Shown here in pieces: positions 35,580 through 44,161 of a stretch of 49,253 nt of DNA; position 1 is the first letter of the stretch; each line of letters begins with the position of its first letter. The DNA comes from Treponema sp. (lineage in GTDB: Bacteria; Spirochaetota; Spirochaetia; Treponematales; Breznakiellaceae). The DNA lies in assembly GCA_031282065.1 (NCBI GenBank), contig JAITEL010000074.1, positions 1 through 49,253 on the forward strand, read 5' to 3'. The notes under the pieces were generated by a model. That model was not told the origin of the DNA and did not search any database. It saw only the letters and a list, made by a program, of their open reading frames with translations. The translations under genes and the position numbers were made by a program.

Positions 35580-36644
35580 CTATTCTTCAACCTCACTGCT
35601 ACTGCTAGCACCCTCAGTGGGAGTAAAGGTAGTCTGAGGAGCTTGCCGCTGCCTATCCAGATAGCGCTTAATTTCCTGCTGTCCAAGCCGCTGCAATTCT
35701 CCAGTCTTCCGTGCAGTCTCCCTATCCTGGATAATATTCCAGAGTGCTTCATCCTCAATATCCCGTTCAGTATCAAGTACCGCTTGATCGTAGATGATCT
35801 TAACATCTTTGAAATAACCGATAAAATCTCCACCAGGACTGGAGGCATTCCGCTGAATGAGGAATCCACCAAACTTCACAAAAGGCGTTGAATCAGGATA
35901 GATGGGGTATAAACGCAATTCCCGGTTCCGCACATTCTGCACATAGGCAGGATTATCCCACCGCAGTTCTCCCCAGCCTTCAAAGTTAAGATAACCCATA
36001 AAATAGGTTTTCTCATTCCCTTTGTCATCAATAAGGATCACCGAAAGAGCATGGGGGAAATTAAGGCCATAGGCATTTACCGCTATGGACTTAATGGTTC
36101 CTACGTTCTTAATCACCCCTAAACCACCGGTAGGTTTGCCTTCTTCATTAACTTCACCTTCAAAACGACTGGGACCTGTAACGCCTGAAGCATCGCTTGG
36201 CTGGATAGTTCCCTCATCATCGATCTCTGCAGGAGGTTCAAACGCGGGAATATCAAAGGGCGGCTTCACCACAGCCCAAGAATTAAAGGCCTCCACCGGG
36301 AAGTGGATACGAACACCCATCACCTTTTCCCATTCTTTAGAAGGGGCTTCTTTAGTATAGCTGAGATGCTTGGTAGTAATATTCTGCGAAGAAGATGAGA
36401 ATACCACATCCCAATTGGCTATCGCTAAAGAAGATTTCATCTCTGCCCTTTGCCGGGCAGTGAAGTTGCTCGTGGCCTCATTGGTAAAATCCATTAAGGT
36501 CGCACGGTTTTGAGTGGGCTCGTCATTTTGATTGGGGATAATGTCTGCGGTTAATTTTGAGAAGTCGATAAGCACCGACTCTTCAGCAAACACCGATCCC
36601 ATTGCTAACAACGTGACGACGACAAGAATGAAGATACGTTTCAT
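35580..36644 (-). CDS. flaA: Flagellar filament outer layer (sheath) protein FlaA
   Basis: FlaA coats the FlaB core of spirochaete periplasmic flagella. The 354-residue product has a signal peptide MKRIFILVVVTLLAMGSVFA cleaved before EES, then a mature domain with GVRIHFPVEAFNSWAVVKPP and SIAVNAYGLNFPHALSVILI, both characteristic of FlaA family members. The C-terminus is rich in Gln, Arg, Ser and Glu. AAAGGAG precedes the ATG and a strong promoter lies upstream. Spirochaetes often carry several flaA paralogues; which one this is cannot be decided. Confidence 0.92.
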   Translation of the reverse strand: MKRIFILVVVTLLAMGSVFAEESVLIDFSKLTADIIPNQNDEPTQNRATLMDFTNEATSNFTARQRAEMKSSLAIANWDVVFSSSSQNITTKHLSYTKEAPSKEWEKVMGVRIHFPVEAFNSWAVVKPPFDIPAFEPPAEIDDEGTIQPSDASGVTGPSRFEGEVNEEGKPTGGLGVIKNVGTIKSIAVNAYGLNFPHALSVILIDDKGNEKTYFMGYLNFEGWGELRWDNPAYVQNVRNRELRLYPIYPDSTPFVKFGGFLIQRNASSPGGDFIGYFKDVKIIYDQAVLDTERDIEDEALWNIIQDRETARKTGELQRLGQQEIKRYLDRQRQAPQTTFTPTEGASSSSEVEE

Positions 36645-36677
36645 TCACAGCTCCTTTCAATTGTCTGTAATTTTAAC

Positions 36678-36721
36678 ATACTAGTTATTAACTAGTATAC
36701 AAAATATAATTAAATTGTCAA
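36678..36721 (-). promoter_or_regulatory. Strong sigma70 promoter of flaA with a perfect palindrome over the -10 box
   Basis: On the minus strand TTGACA (36721-36716), 16 bp and TATACT (36699-36694) form a near-consensus promoter. A perfect inverted repeat with arms ATACTAGTTA and TAACTAGTAT and one central base spans 36678-36698, covering the -10 box and start site. That position is typical of a repressor operator; as RNA it would form a leader hairpin only in part. Confidence 0.8.
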
Positions 36722-36767
36722 CGGCTTTTTACGCCAATTTCTGCAATATGGATAAAATTCAAAATTA

Positions 36768-37277
36768 TTATCCCCCTACCGCCTCGGTTTGCATGATCCG
36801 TACCTCATGGCCGTAGATAAAAAACTTGACCTCCTGGACCGAAGGAAAATTCCGCCTGATTCCCTGTTGGAGCGTATCCAAGCTTAAAAAGACATCCGGC
36901 TTCGGAGCCTCCAAAAGGGGCAAGGCAGCGCTTTCTGAAAGATCGAGGTATACCACCTGGTCCCGGTATAATAATGAGCGAAGCCGGGTTTCTCTTGGAA
37001 ACAAGGGTAAAGCATCCGGTGCCACTGGTCCAAGGAGGGTCTCTTCCACATAGCGTCTGAGGGCAAGCTCTTCGGTGGGCGCGGGGGAAAGCATACGGTC
37101 TTCTACTAGGGGTTTCCCATCTCTCAAGGTATAAAACATAAAGGTCCGTCTCACCTGGTTTATGTGCCGGAATTGGATGAACGTGAAGAGCCCCAGTAGG
37201 AACAGGTACACCAAACGCCGAACATATGGTTTTACCCTAAACCCGCCCTTTTTTTTACTGTTTCTCGTACCCTTCAT
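36768..37277 (-). CDS. GerMN-domain protein
   Basis: About 169 residues: a basic N-terminus, one membrane helix (LVYLFLLGLFTFIQF) and a GerMN-like domain with LRRYVEETLLGP, LRSLLYRDQVVYLDLSES and IRRNFPSVQEVKFFIYGHEV. GerMN domains occur in envelope and sporulation proteins and often sit near cell-wall amidases; here an amidase gene lies 48 bases upstream. The open frame begins at 37301, but the ATG at 37277 (MKGTRNSKKKGG) has GGTGGG at proper spacing and is preferred. Confidence 0.82.
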   Translation of the reverse strand: MKGTRNSKKKGGFRVKPYVRRLVYLFLLGLFTFIQFRHINQVRRTFMFYTLRDGKPLVEDRMLSPAPTEELALRRYVEETLLGPVAPDALPLFPRETRLRSLLYRDQVVYLDLSESAALPLLEAPKPDVFLSLDTLQQGIRRNFPSVQEVKFFIYGHEVRIMQTEAVGG

Positions 37278-37325
37278 ATAATACCCACCATGTCCGTTCA
37301 TTTTTTATAAGGCAGCCCTTCATCT

Positions 37326-38396
37326 TTACAAGCCTTCAAATTCACTCACAAAATCCATAATACCCTGATATAAGGCTTCTGAAAAGCGCTTCAAGTAGAT
37401 CTCATCGGTCAAAAGCGTCGCATCTATTTCATTACTCAGAAAGCCTAATTCGACCAAAACCGAAGGCATCCGAACATTCCGTACCACAAACCATTCCTCT
37501 GCCTTGATACCGCGGGAAGGAAAAGAACTGCCCAAGGCTTCATCAAAGCGTTTCATAATAGCTTCGGCCATCCTGATGCTTTCAGAGGTGAATTCTTCCT
37601 CAAGCATGGCATTAAGAATGGGAATAACCTCTTGCGTATCCTTGTATTTCGAGTGGTCAATGACGGTCCGTCGGTACTCTGGATTCAGGTACCATACCTC
37701 ATAGCCCCTTACATGTTTATTGAAGGATGCATTGGCATGGATGGAAATGAATACCGTGGCCTCGTTGTCTTGCAATGGAATCCCATTAGCTATAGCTACC
37801 CTATCATCCAGGCTGATAAAGACGTCCTGGTCTCGCGTCAACAAGACCTGTTTATCGGGAAAACCGCGGGAAAGCCGGCTATGAAGGTCCTGGGAAACTT
37901 TGAGGGCAATGTCCTTTTCCTCCACCCGCAAGGGCTTTCCATCAATACGATGATTCCCCACTGCTCCCGTATCTTTACCCCCATGACCAGGATCCACAAT
38001 AATCGCGGCAATACGAAACTGGACCGGCGCTTCCTGAGGCGGAGTATCTTCCAGATCCTTGCTGAGGGCGCTCACAAAGGCTTGGGGAAACTGCAACACC
38101 CCTTGCTCCAGAAAGGGGGACGGCAGGGAGAGTATTTCCTTGCCGTTAAGGAGAACCAGACCGGTTTCACCGGGCATCCCAACCCTGAAGGATAGGTACT
38201 GATCGGCCCGTGAAAAGACCCCGGCCTGAAAAAAGGGATCCCAGCGGAATGCGGCGGCACTTCCCGGTGAACCGAGGACTTCGAGGGTTTCATCCAAGGT
38301 GAGGGCCTTCTCATCCCCAAAACCCACGAGTGGTATGGATATAAAGAGCATACTGGAAAACAAAAGCCCCAGTAAGAAACGCCGGTTATGTATCAA
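37326..38396 (-). CDS. N-acetylmuramoyl-L-alanine amidase (Amidase_3)
   Basis: A 356-residue cell-wall hydrolase that cuts between muramic acid and the peptide stem. A signal peptide (FLLGLLFSSMLFISIPLVGFG) precedes an N-terminal accessory domain (about 30-125) and an Amidase_3 domain with IIVDPGHGGKDTGAVG (zinc His), VLLTRDQDVFISLDDRV, VFISIHANAS (zinc His) and VLVELGFLSNEID (catalytic Glu). The start is TTG; an internal ATG would remove the basic n-region. The 38397-38563 gap upstream shows nothing clear. Confidence 0.93.
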   Translation of the reverse strand: MIHNRRFLLGLLFSSMLFISIPLVGFGDEKALTLDETLEVLGSPGSAAAFRWDPFFQAGVFSRADQYLSFRVGMPGETGLVLLNGKEILSLPSPFLEQGVLQFPQAFVSALSKDLEDTPPQEAPVQFRIAAIIVDPGHGGKDTGAVGNHRIDGKPLRVEEKDIALKVSQDLHSRLSRGFPDKQVLLTRDQDVFISLDDRVAIANGIPLQDNEATVFISIHANASFNKHVRGYEVWYLNPEYRRTVIDHSKYKDTQEVIPILNAMLEEEFTSESIRMAEAIMKRFDEALGSSFPSRGIKAEEWFVVRNVRMPSVLVELGFLSNEIDATLLTDEIYLKRFSEALYQGIMDFVSEFEGL

Positions 38397-38563
38397 TTCT
38401 ATTACCCACAGAAAGTCTTCTTATGATGCTTGAAGAAGCACAGAGCTAACAGGGTCTCGGTATCATTGACACTATCGAAACTAACCAGGTTTCAGAAAAC
38501 CCTGCCCCTTATATCCTCGCCATTAATCACGATCCGTCTAGAGACGTACCGGCCCTCGTTGCA

Positions 38564-40168
38564 TCAGGAATGGAAGGGTACCAGAGTATCTACCAGGTAT
38601 ACCGCGCCCTGGTAGCCTCCCCGGATCAAAGCGGTCCAGAAACCGCGACCGAGAACCAGCGTTCCTGGTTCCCTCAGGGTATCCTCGGCATAGGCACCCA
38701 CTTCCCGCAAGGGAAGGGGAAGCCCGGTGAGGGACCGGACCGCTTCAAGACTTTCCGGTACGGTCCTCCCGGTATAATCCTGGAGGTCTGATTCGATCAA
38801 GGGCTGAAAGCACAGGAGGACCACCTGGGAAGCCCTCATAGCGGTCTGCGCATAGGCTGGTTCCGGGAAAGATGCAAGAAGGGACCTCATGGCTGCTGGA
38901 ATGATAAAGGCCGCAGGGGGAAAGAGGGTATCCTCTCTCCCAGAAGCGAGAAATTGTTCGGTTTCCGTATCCGGTGACTCAAGACGGATCAGGATCAACC
39001 GGGCGGCCTGTTCTGCGGCGTGTACGGCTTCTTCCCGTGTAGGAGCCGCGCTGATGCTATTCCCGCACTTGCTTACGTTGTTTTCAGGAAACCGGACCCG
39101 GCTTCCTGGGGCAATCCGCAGGAACAGGTCTTTCACATAGGTAAGGGAGGCAGCCGCTTCCCTGCCTTGTATGGCCCGGACCTTTCCCGGTATGGAGATG
39201 AAGGCCCGTTCCGCACTGGTCCACTGCCGGACCGGGCTAAGCCCTTGAGGGGGACGCCCCAAGGCGATAAGGATGGCTCCCCGGGTAAGCTCCACCCCTG
39301 AGGAGTAGGGGTAGGTCCAGCCCGACATATAGCCCCCGGAAAGCCGGGCCGCAATTTCCCCTATCATAGGCCCCTGGGGGGTGAGTTTTATATCTCCTTT
39401 GGCAGCGCCCTGGGTGATACCCAAGGCCTTAATCCCTGCTTTAAAGACCGCAAGCAGGGGTTCAACTGCGGCAGGGTTCAGCGCGGTGGGCATGGTATGG
39501 CCCATTTCAATGAAATACGGGGGGAAGCAGATGTGCCGGTCCGCTAAACCGCAGATGGTGATCTCCCCTTGGTATACCAAAGCGTCTACTGAAAATTCCG
39601 GCCCTTCCATGTATGCTTCCAGGATAACCCGGCTCGTTCGGGAGAATCTCAGGGCATCGGCCACTGCGGAACCGAGCAGTTCGGGGCGGTCAACCCTGCG
39701 GCAGCCTCGAGCGCCCATATTGTCTACCGGCTTGACCACCAGGGGGTAGCCAAAGGGAGGGGAAAACCCGGAATCAGGGACCGCTTCCACCACCGTATAT
39801 GCAGGAGAAGGCAGGCCTGCCGTTTGAAAGCACCCTCGCATCCGTTCCTTGTCCGAGGCATTGAGGGCAGCCTCATAGGGAATCCCCGGAAGCCCTAATT
39901 GGGCCGCAACCCAGGCAACCGTGGCGGAAAAATCCGTTCCCGCGGTCATGATCCCGGCCAATCCTCCCCGGGCTTTAATCGCCGCTCCCAAGGCGGCAAT
40001 GGCCTCCTTGTCTTTTAAATCGATCCGTTCAAAGCGATCCGCTAAGGAGACGCAGGGAGCCTTTGCATCCGCATCCACCACCACGGTTTCGAGGCCCAAG
40101 GCCTTGGCAATGCGGATGGCAGGCCCCTGCATCACCCCTGCCCCCAGGATCATCAATCGTTCTTGCAT
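38564..40168 (-). CDS. ATP-grasp ligase in a glycan-synthesis cluster
   Basis: A 534-residue ATP-grasp protein. The N-terminal MILGAGVMQGPAIRIAKALG is a nucleotide-like pre-ATP-grasp fold; the core shows PLVVKPVDNMGARGCRRV (lysine-containing ATP loop), ILEAYMEGPEFSVDALVYQG and MIGEIAARLSGGYMSG (metal ligands). Such enzymes join a carboxylate to an amine or thiol. A C-terminal region of about 130 residues is not recognised. It overlaps the preceding fusion gene by 16 bases, with AGGTGG before the ATG, so it likely adds an acyl or amino-acid group in the same pathway. Confidence 0.8.
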   Translation of the reverse strand: MQERLMILGAGVMQGPAIRIAKALGLETVVVDADAKAPCVSLADRFERIDLKDKEAIAALGAAIKARGGLAGIMTAGTDFSATVAWVAAQLGLPGIPYEAALNASDKERMRGCFQTAGLPSPAYTVVEAVPDSGFSPPFGYPLVVKPVDNMGARGCRRVDRPELLGSAVADALRFSRTSRVILEAYMEGPEFSVDALVYQGEITICGLADRHICFPPYFIEMGHTMPTALNPAAVEPLLAVFKAGIKALGITQGAAKGDIKLTPQGPMIGEIAARLSGGYMSGWTYPYSSGVELTRGAILIALGRPPQGLSPVRQWTSAERAFISIPGKVRAIQGREAAASLTYVKDLFLRIAPGSRVRFPENNVSKCGNSISAAPTREEAVHAAEQAARLILIRLESPDTETEQFLASGREDTLFPPAAFIIPAAMRSLLASFPEPAYAQTAMRASQVVLLCFQPLIESDLQDYTGRTVPESLEAVRSLTGLPLPLREVGAYAEDTLREPGTLVLGRGFWTALIRGGYQGAVYLVDTLVPFHS

Positions 40169-42342
40169 ATCCCACCTGCTGATTTCCTAACCGCCGGTTC
40201 CCTGCCCGCGGGTTCTTTGACTGCATACACCTCAAAGGTGTCTCCCAGATGAAATATACGGCTTATCCACAGGACTAAGCCGTATGCCAGGCCGCTTTTT
40301 CTCCCTGCTCCTGTCCCTAAAAACCGTCCCACCCCGGGAAAACGCTCAGGATGATGCCCGGAAATGACGAGTGTTTTGAGCCTAAACCCAAAGCTGCGCA
40401 GGATCCTGCCGGTTCGACCAGGGCTCCACACCGTCCAATGATCCGGCGGGCTTCGTTCCAGGAAGCCTGAGAAGGACCTGCGGCCTGATATACCGGAACC
40501 AGAAGGGCTTGAAAAGGCCAAGACCCCGCCGGGTTTGAGGAGCCGGTACAGTTCCGCGAGCACCGCCGCGGGCTGTTCAAAATGTTCCACCACATACCAC
40601 AGGGAAATGAGATCAAACCCTTCAGAACCGAACCCTTCAGGCACAGGGGTTTCCGGGAAAAACCCCCGGCATGCAGGGATATGCAGTTCCTCCTGCACAT
40701 ACCGCACCGCATCTTCTGCCGGGTCCATGCCGAAAGGCAGAAACCCCTCTTCCCGGGCGGCAAGCAAGAAGGGCCCATAGGCACAGCCTATATCCAGGAG
40801 CCGTGCCGGGCTTTGGGAAGGATCTTCCCCCCGGGCTCTTCTGGCGCTCCAGACCAGGGGTTTAGCATAGCGAAGGCGTTTTTTCCCGTACTGTACCAGA
40901 TGGGGAAGATCTTCCAGGTAGGTTTTTCCATATTGCTGCTTGTAAAAGGAAAAAAAATACTCCTTTTCATATTCGATAGGCGGTAAGGAGGTACGCAGGA
41001 GGTACACCATACCGCAACGCCGGCAGCGCCGGTAGGTCCTGTCCGGGAACCGGCCACAGACCGGATCCTCCGCAGGGCCTGTCCCTCCGCAGACCGGACA
41101 GGATCGGGGGACCCGAAGGGTGTAGCTCGCCAACAGCGCCGACAGCCCGTGAACGGGCGAGCTAAGCCCTTTACCGGAAAGAGCCTGTGCTCCATTCGGG
41201 GGCCCGTTTCCTTCATTTGGGTACCCGGATACTCCATTCGGGTACCCGGATGTTGTATTTTGGTACCCGGATACTCTATTCGGAAGCCCGGATGCTCCAT
41301 TTGGGTACCCGGATACTCTATTCGGAAGCCCGAATACCGCATTCGCAGGCCCGGATGCTCTATTTGGGTACCCGGATGTCTGTTCCGGTTTCAGTCCATA
41401 CCGCTCCCGGATCTCCTCGCACCGATCCCCCAAGGCTCTCAGGGCTTTCTCATTGAGGAGCAGGGAGGTCCGGTTTTGCGGATCCGGGGTAAAGAGGAGG
41501 CTGCGTAAACGCCGCGCTCCCTTTTCCCCTATGCCCCCGGAAATGAACCCTGCCTGGACCGCGAGTTTTTCGTGGTACGCGCCGGGGGATAGGAGCAGCA
41601 CCGGTACCCGGGCCGCAAGACTTTCAAAGGCGGTGAGGCCAAAATGGGTAAGCACCAGATCATACGAGGCCAGATGCTCCCGCAGTTCCGCCATGCCCTC
41701 CCGCACCCGGATCCCTGCGGCCTCAAGGCTTGCCCGGCGGGCTTCCTTAGCGTCAGTCTGGTTGAGCCTGCCGAACAGCGCGGTAAGCGCTGTTTGTCCG
41801 GGTACCTGCAGGGCAAGGCAGACCGGAAGGGTAAGGTCTCCCGGATCTTCCGCGCCGAAACTCACCAGAACCTTCAGGGCCTGCTTTCGCGGCAGTACAA
41901 AGGAGGGCCGCCGGTGCTCCGGCAGCGGAAGGAGGCTTGGGGAAAGGATATTAGGAGGCAGACGGCCCGCAGGACCGGGAAGCAGATCAATGAGAAAATC
42001 AAAGCGCTTCCGCCTGGGTCCTCCCTCATCAATACCGATAAGGGGAGCTAAGGCCGTGTATTGGGCGAATATTTCAGGATCCGTGCTGAAGCGATCCAGG
42101 ATAATGCAGGCCCAGGTCCGCATGAGTTCCCGCTCCTCTATGAGCCAGGAGCCTTCAAGCCTTTCTTCCTGGGCCATACGCAGCAAACGAGGGACATCCT
42201 GGGATGCCAGAGCGGGAATATGGAGATAGGCTTCCTGCTTGAGGGAACGAAGAGAGCGAATCAGCACGAGGGAACGGACTAAGTGCCCTCCCCCGCGGCC
42301 TTTTTCAAAGGTGGAAACCACCAGGAGGGGGCCATGCATCAT
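40153..42342 (-). CDS. PseG-like glycosyl hydrolase fused to a SAM methyltransferase
   Basis: A 729-residue two-module protein. Residues 1-320 resemble PseG/GT-B proteins: STFEKGRGGGHLVRSLVLIR (glycine-rich loop with His20), GIDEGGPRRKRFDFLIDLLP, LKVLVSFGAEDPGDLT and DLVLTHFGLTAFESLA. Residues about 322-385 are heptapeptide repeats. Residues 415-443 form a zinc ribbon (CPVCGG ... CRRCGM), and the C-terminal part is a class I methyltransferase with LLDIGCAYG (515-523) and VVEHFEQPAAVLAELYRLL. PseG releases UDP in pseudaminic acid synthesis, so a nonulosonate-type sugar is suggested. Neither activity is proven. It overlaps both neighbours. Confidence 0.75.
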   Translation of the reverse strand: MMHGPLLVVSTFEKGRGGGHLVRSLVLIRSLRSLKQEAYLHIPALASQDVPRLLRMAQEERLEGSWLIEERELMRTWACIILDRFSTDPEIFAQYTALAPLIGIDEGGPRRKRFDFLIDLLPGPAGRLPPNILSPSLLPLPEHRRPSFVLPRKQALKVLVSFGAEDPGDLTLPVCLALQVPGQTALTALFGRLNQTDAKEARRASLEAAGIRVREGMAELREHLASYDLVLTHFGLTAFESLAARVPVLLLSPGAYHEKLAVQAGFISGGIGEKGARRLRSLLFTPDPQNRTSLLLNEKALRALGDRCEEIRERYGLKPEQTSGYPNRASGPANAVFGLPNRVSGYPNGASGLPNRVSGYQNTTSGYPNGVSGYPNEGNGPPNGAQALSGKGLSSPVHGLSALLASYTLRVPRSCPVCGGTGPAEDPVCGRFPDRTYRRCRRCGMVYLLRTSLPPIEYEKEYFFSFYKQQYGKTYLEDLPHLVQYGKKRLRYAKPLVWSARRARGEDPSQSPARLLDIGCAYGPFLLAAREEGFLPFGMDPAEDAVRYVQEELHIPACRGFFPETPVPEGFGSEGFDLISLWYVVEHFEQPAAVLAELYRLLKPGGVLAFSSPSGSGISGRRSFSGFLERSPPDHWTVWSPGRTGRILRSFGFRLKTLVISGHHPERFPGVGRFLGTGAGRKSGLAYGLVLWISRIFHLGDTFEVYAVKEPAGREPAVRKSAGGICKND
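41188..41379 (-). repeat. In-frame 21-bp repeats encoding a heptapeptide linker (about nine units)
   Basis: Nine successive 21-bp units encode variants of SGYPNGA, such as GYPNRAS, GLPNRVS, GYPNGAS and GYQNTTS, between the PseG-like and methyltransferase modules. Plus-strand units read roughly gggtacccggatactctatt. Units differ by several bases, so the array is not a fresh duplication. The Gly/Pro/Asn-rich sequence predicts a flexible, exposed linker. Confidence 0.93.
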
Positions 42343-43040
42343 GGCAGTTCACCTGTTAAGGGCTTGAAGAGCCTGCGGTAGGCGGCGATGATAGGCTCTC
42401 CCTGGGACACAGGCCCTCCCGTATCGGCGAGCGCCTGGAACAAGGCCGCTGCTCGCCGGTAATCTGCGGGGCTGTCTATGCTTATCCGCACCGCGGGATC
42501 CTGCCAGACCAAGGGGGCCAAGGGCCGGTGGAGCAGGAACAACTCAGGATGGGTATACAAATAGGGACATACGTGTTCCCGTTCAGCCGGGAGGGAAGCC
42601 TCCGCTTCGGCGCGAAGCAGGGCTTGTGCAGCCACCGATTCCACCCCTGCGCCATAGGGCAGACCGCTATAACCGGCATAATCAGCCTTACGAGCAAGGG
42701 CCTCTTGGTTGATGGTATTCGCAGCATCTACAAACACAAAGGGATTGTCCCCGGTGGCTCGGATAAGGCGGTCTATGCCGAAACCGCGCACTGCAAGGCT
42801 ATACCGGCTTAACACATCTTCCTTTGATCCTGCCAGCAGGTCAAAGCCGGCCTGTGCTGCTAAGGGGCCAAAGGCTCCCGCACAGTCATGGGGGCAGGCA
42901 AGCACATACCTATCCGCCCATATCCCCTTGAGGGCCTCCATGACCCGCAGGATCAGGGGCTTTCCTCCCAGAGGCAGGAGGGATTTTCCCGGAAGGCGGG
43001 TCGAATCAAGCCGCGCCTGTACTACCACTGCGGTGGTCAT
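42339..43040 (-). CDS. spsF: SpsF/NeuA-type cytidylyltransferase
   Basis: A 233-residue nucleotidyltransferase. AVVVQARLDSTRLPGKSLLPLGGKP (4-28, beginning with the strand and the R-x3-R-x-P-x-K nucleotide loop) and IRATGDNPFVFVD (about 90-102, the metal-binding Asp) match the SpsF/CMP-sugar synthetase family, which activates acidic sugars with CTP. It lacks any fused domain. Four-base overlaps with genes on both sides indicate translational coupling in the glycan cluster. Confidence 0.88.
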   Translation of the reverse strand: MTTAVVVQARLDSTRLPGKSLLPLGGKPLILRVMEALKGIWADRYVLACPHDCAGAFGPLAAQAGFDLLAGSKEDVLSRYSLAVRGFGIDRLIRATGDNPFVFVDAANTINQEALARKADYAGYSGLPYGAGVESVAAQALLRAEAEASLPAEREHVCPYLYTHPELFLLHRPLAPLVWQDPAVRISIDSPADYRRAAALFQALADTGGPVSQGEPIIAAYRRLFKPLTGELP

Positions 43041-44161
43041 TTCAAGGACCCTGACCCTTCAATGCGTTCCGGTTCACCTTTTGGCGCTTCAAACCTGAGC
43101 GCTTCCATTCCCGGACCTTCTGGTTTTCCTTCTTCGAGCCGGGGATGATCCTCTGCTAAGAGCTCACCCATATCTTCCCACAGCTCGGTGATGGCCCGAG
43201 CATCGCTACGGAACCGGTAACGGTTGGTCTTTACCCATTGGCGGCCCTGGGAAAAATCATCCCATGCGGCGAAGAGGGTCTTGCCGCTACGCCAGAAATA
43301 CCGGGGAAAACACCGGAGCGGAATCAAGGCAGAATCCCCTCGGAAAACCGGCGCCAGATTCTTGAGATAAAAACGCCGGTAGCTTTCATCCGCCGTACTA
43401 TCCTCAGGCGGGGTTTCTCCATCATAGGAAAGGCGGATCATCTGGGTGGCGCCTATCTGCTCTCCCCACAGATACGATCGGAAGCCGAAATCCATCAGTT
43501 GCCAATGGCTACTTTTTAAGGTACTGTCAAAGCCCCCCATCCGGATAAACCGGATCCGGTCATAGATACCCACTCCATCAAAGGGGTACAGGGAGAGCTG
43601 CCCTTCTTTCGCAGGGGCAAAGAAGAGGGGTTTGACCGTGGCACGAAACACCGCCGGTGCAATGAGGGTGGGCAGGGTTTCAAAATGGGAATTCTGAATC
43701 AAGGGAACCGTACAAAGCCGTTTATACAGGCTTTTTTGCCCCTCTCCCTTGTACCGTTCTTCCTTGCCCAGCCGAAGCCGCTCCTCCATCCGGGAAGCCC
43801 CGCCGCTATGGAGGATCCTCAGATCATTGCGCAACACAAAAAAGAGGGGGCTGGAGAGTTCCGATGCCGCGAGGTTTATCTGTTCGCCCAGGCTTACCGC
43901 TTCCTTCAAGAGAATAAAACGAACCTGGGGGAAAAGCCCTGAGAGTTCTTCCACATCGTACCGTTCCTGGGGGCCTTCCATGGAGAGGATATAATCAAAG
44001 CCAATCTTTTCCAGTTCATGAAAACGGATACGCCGGGGATAGCGGCCTCCGCCTCTGCCCAGAAGGACTGCGGAAAGCCCGGTAGAAGCTCCCCGTTCAG
44101 TACCTCCTACGGCAGTATAGGAAGGCAGGGTATCGTTAAAAGTTGTAGGTATAGTATTCAT
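43037..44161 (-). CDS. Glycosyltransferase-like protein (GT-A type, tentative)
   Basis: A 374-residue protein. The part FFVLRNDLRILHSGGA and DGVGIYDRIRFIRMGGFDSTLKSSHWQLMDFGFRSYLWG resemble the acceptor side of GT2-like transferases (the pattern G-G-F-D ... D-F-G-x-R). The nucleotide-binding DxD is not clear, so the assignment is tentative. The open frame extends to 44260 but overlaps the preceding gene; the ATG at 44161, overlapping the spiro-SPASM stop by 26 bases, gives the sensible start MNTIPTTFNDTLPSYT. Probably acts on the sugar made by its neighbours. Confidence 0.55.
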   Translation of the reverse strand: MNTIPTTFNDTLPSYTAVGGTERGASTGLSAVLLGRGGGRYPRRIRFHELEKIGFDYILSMEGPQERYDVEELSGLFPQVRFILLKEAVSLGEQINLAASELSSPLFFVLRNDLRILHSGGASRMEERLRLGKEERYKGEGQKSLYKRLCTVPLIQNSHFETLPTLIAPAVFRATVKPLFFAPAKEGQLSLYPFDGVGIYDRIRFIRMGGFDSTLKSSHWQLMDFGFRSYLWGEQIGATQMIRLSYDGETPPEDSTADESYRRFYLKNLAPVFRGDSALIPLRCFPRYFWRSGKTLFAAWDDFSQGRQWVKTNRYRFRSDARAITELWEDMGELLAEDHPRLEEGKPEGPGMEALRFEAPKGEPERIEGSGSLK

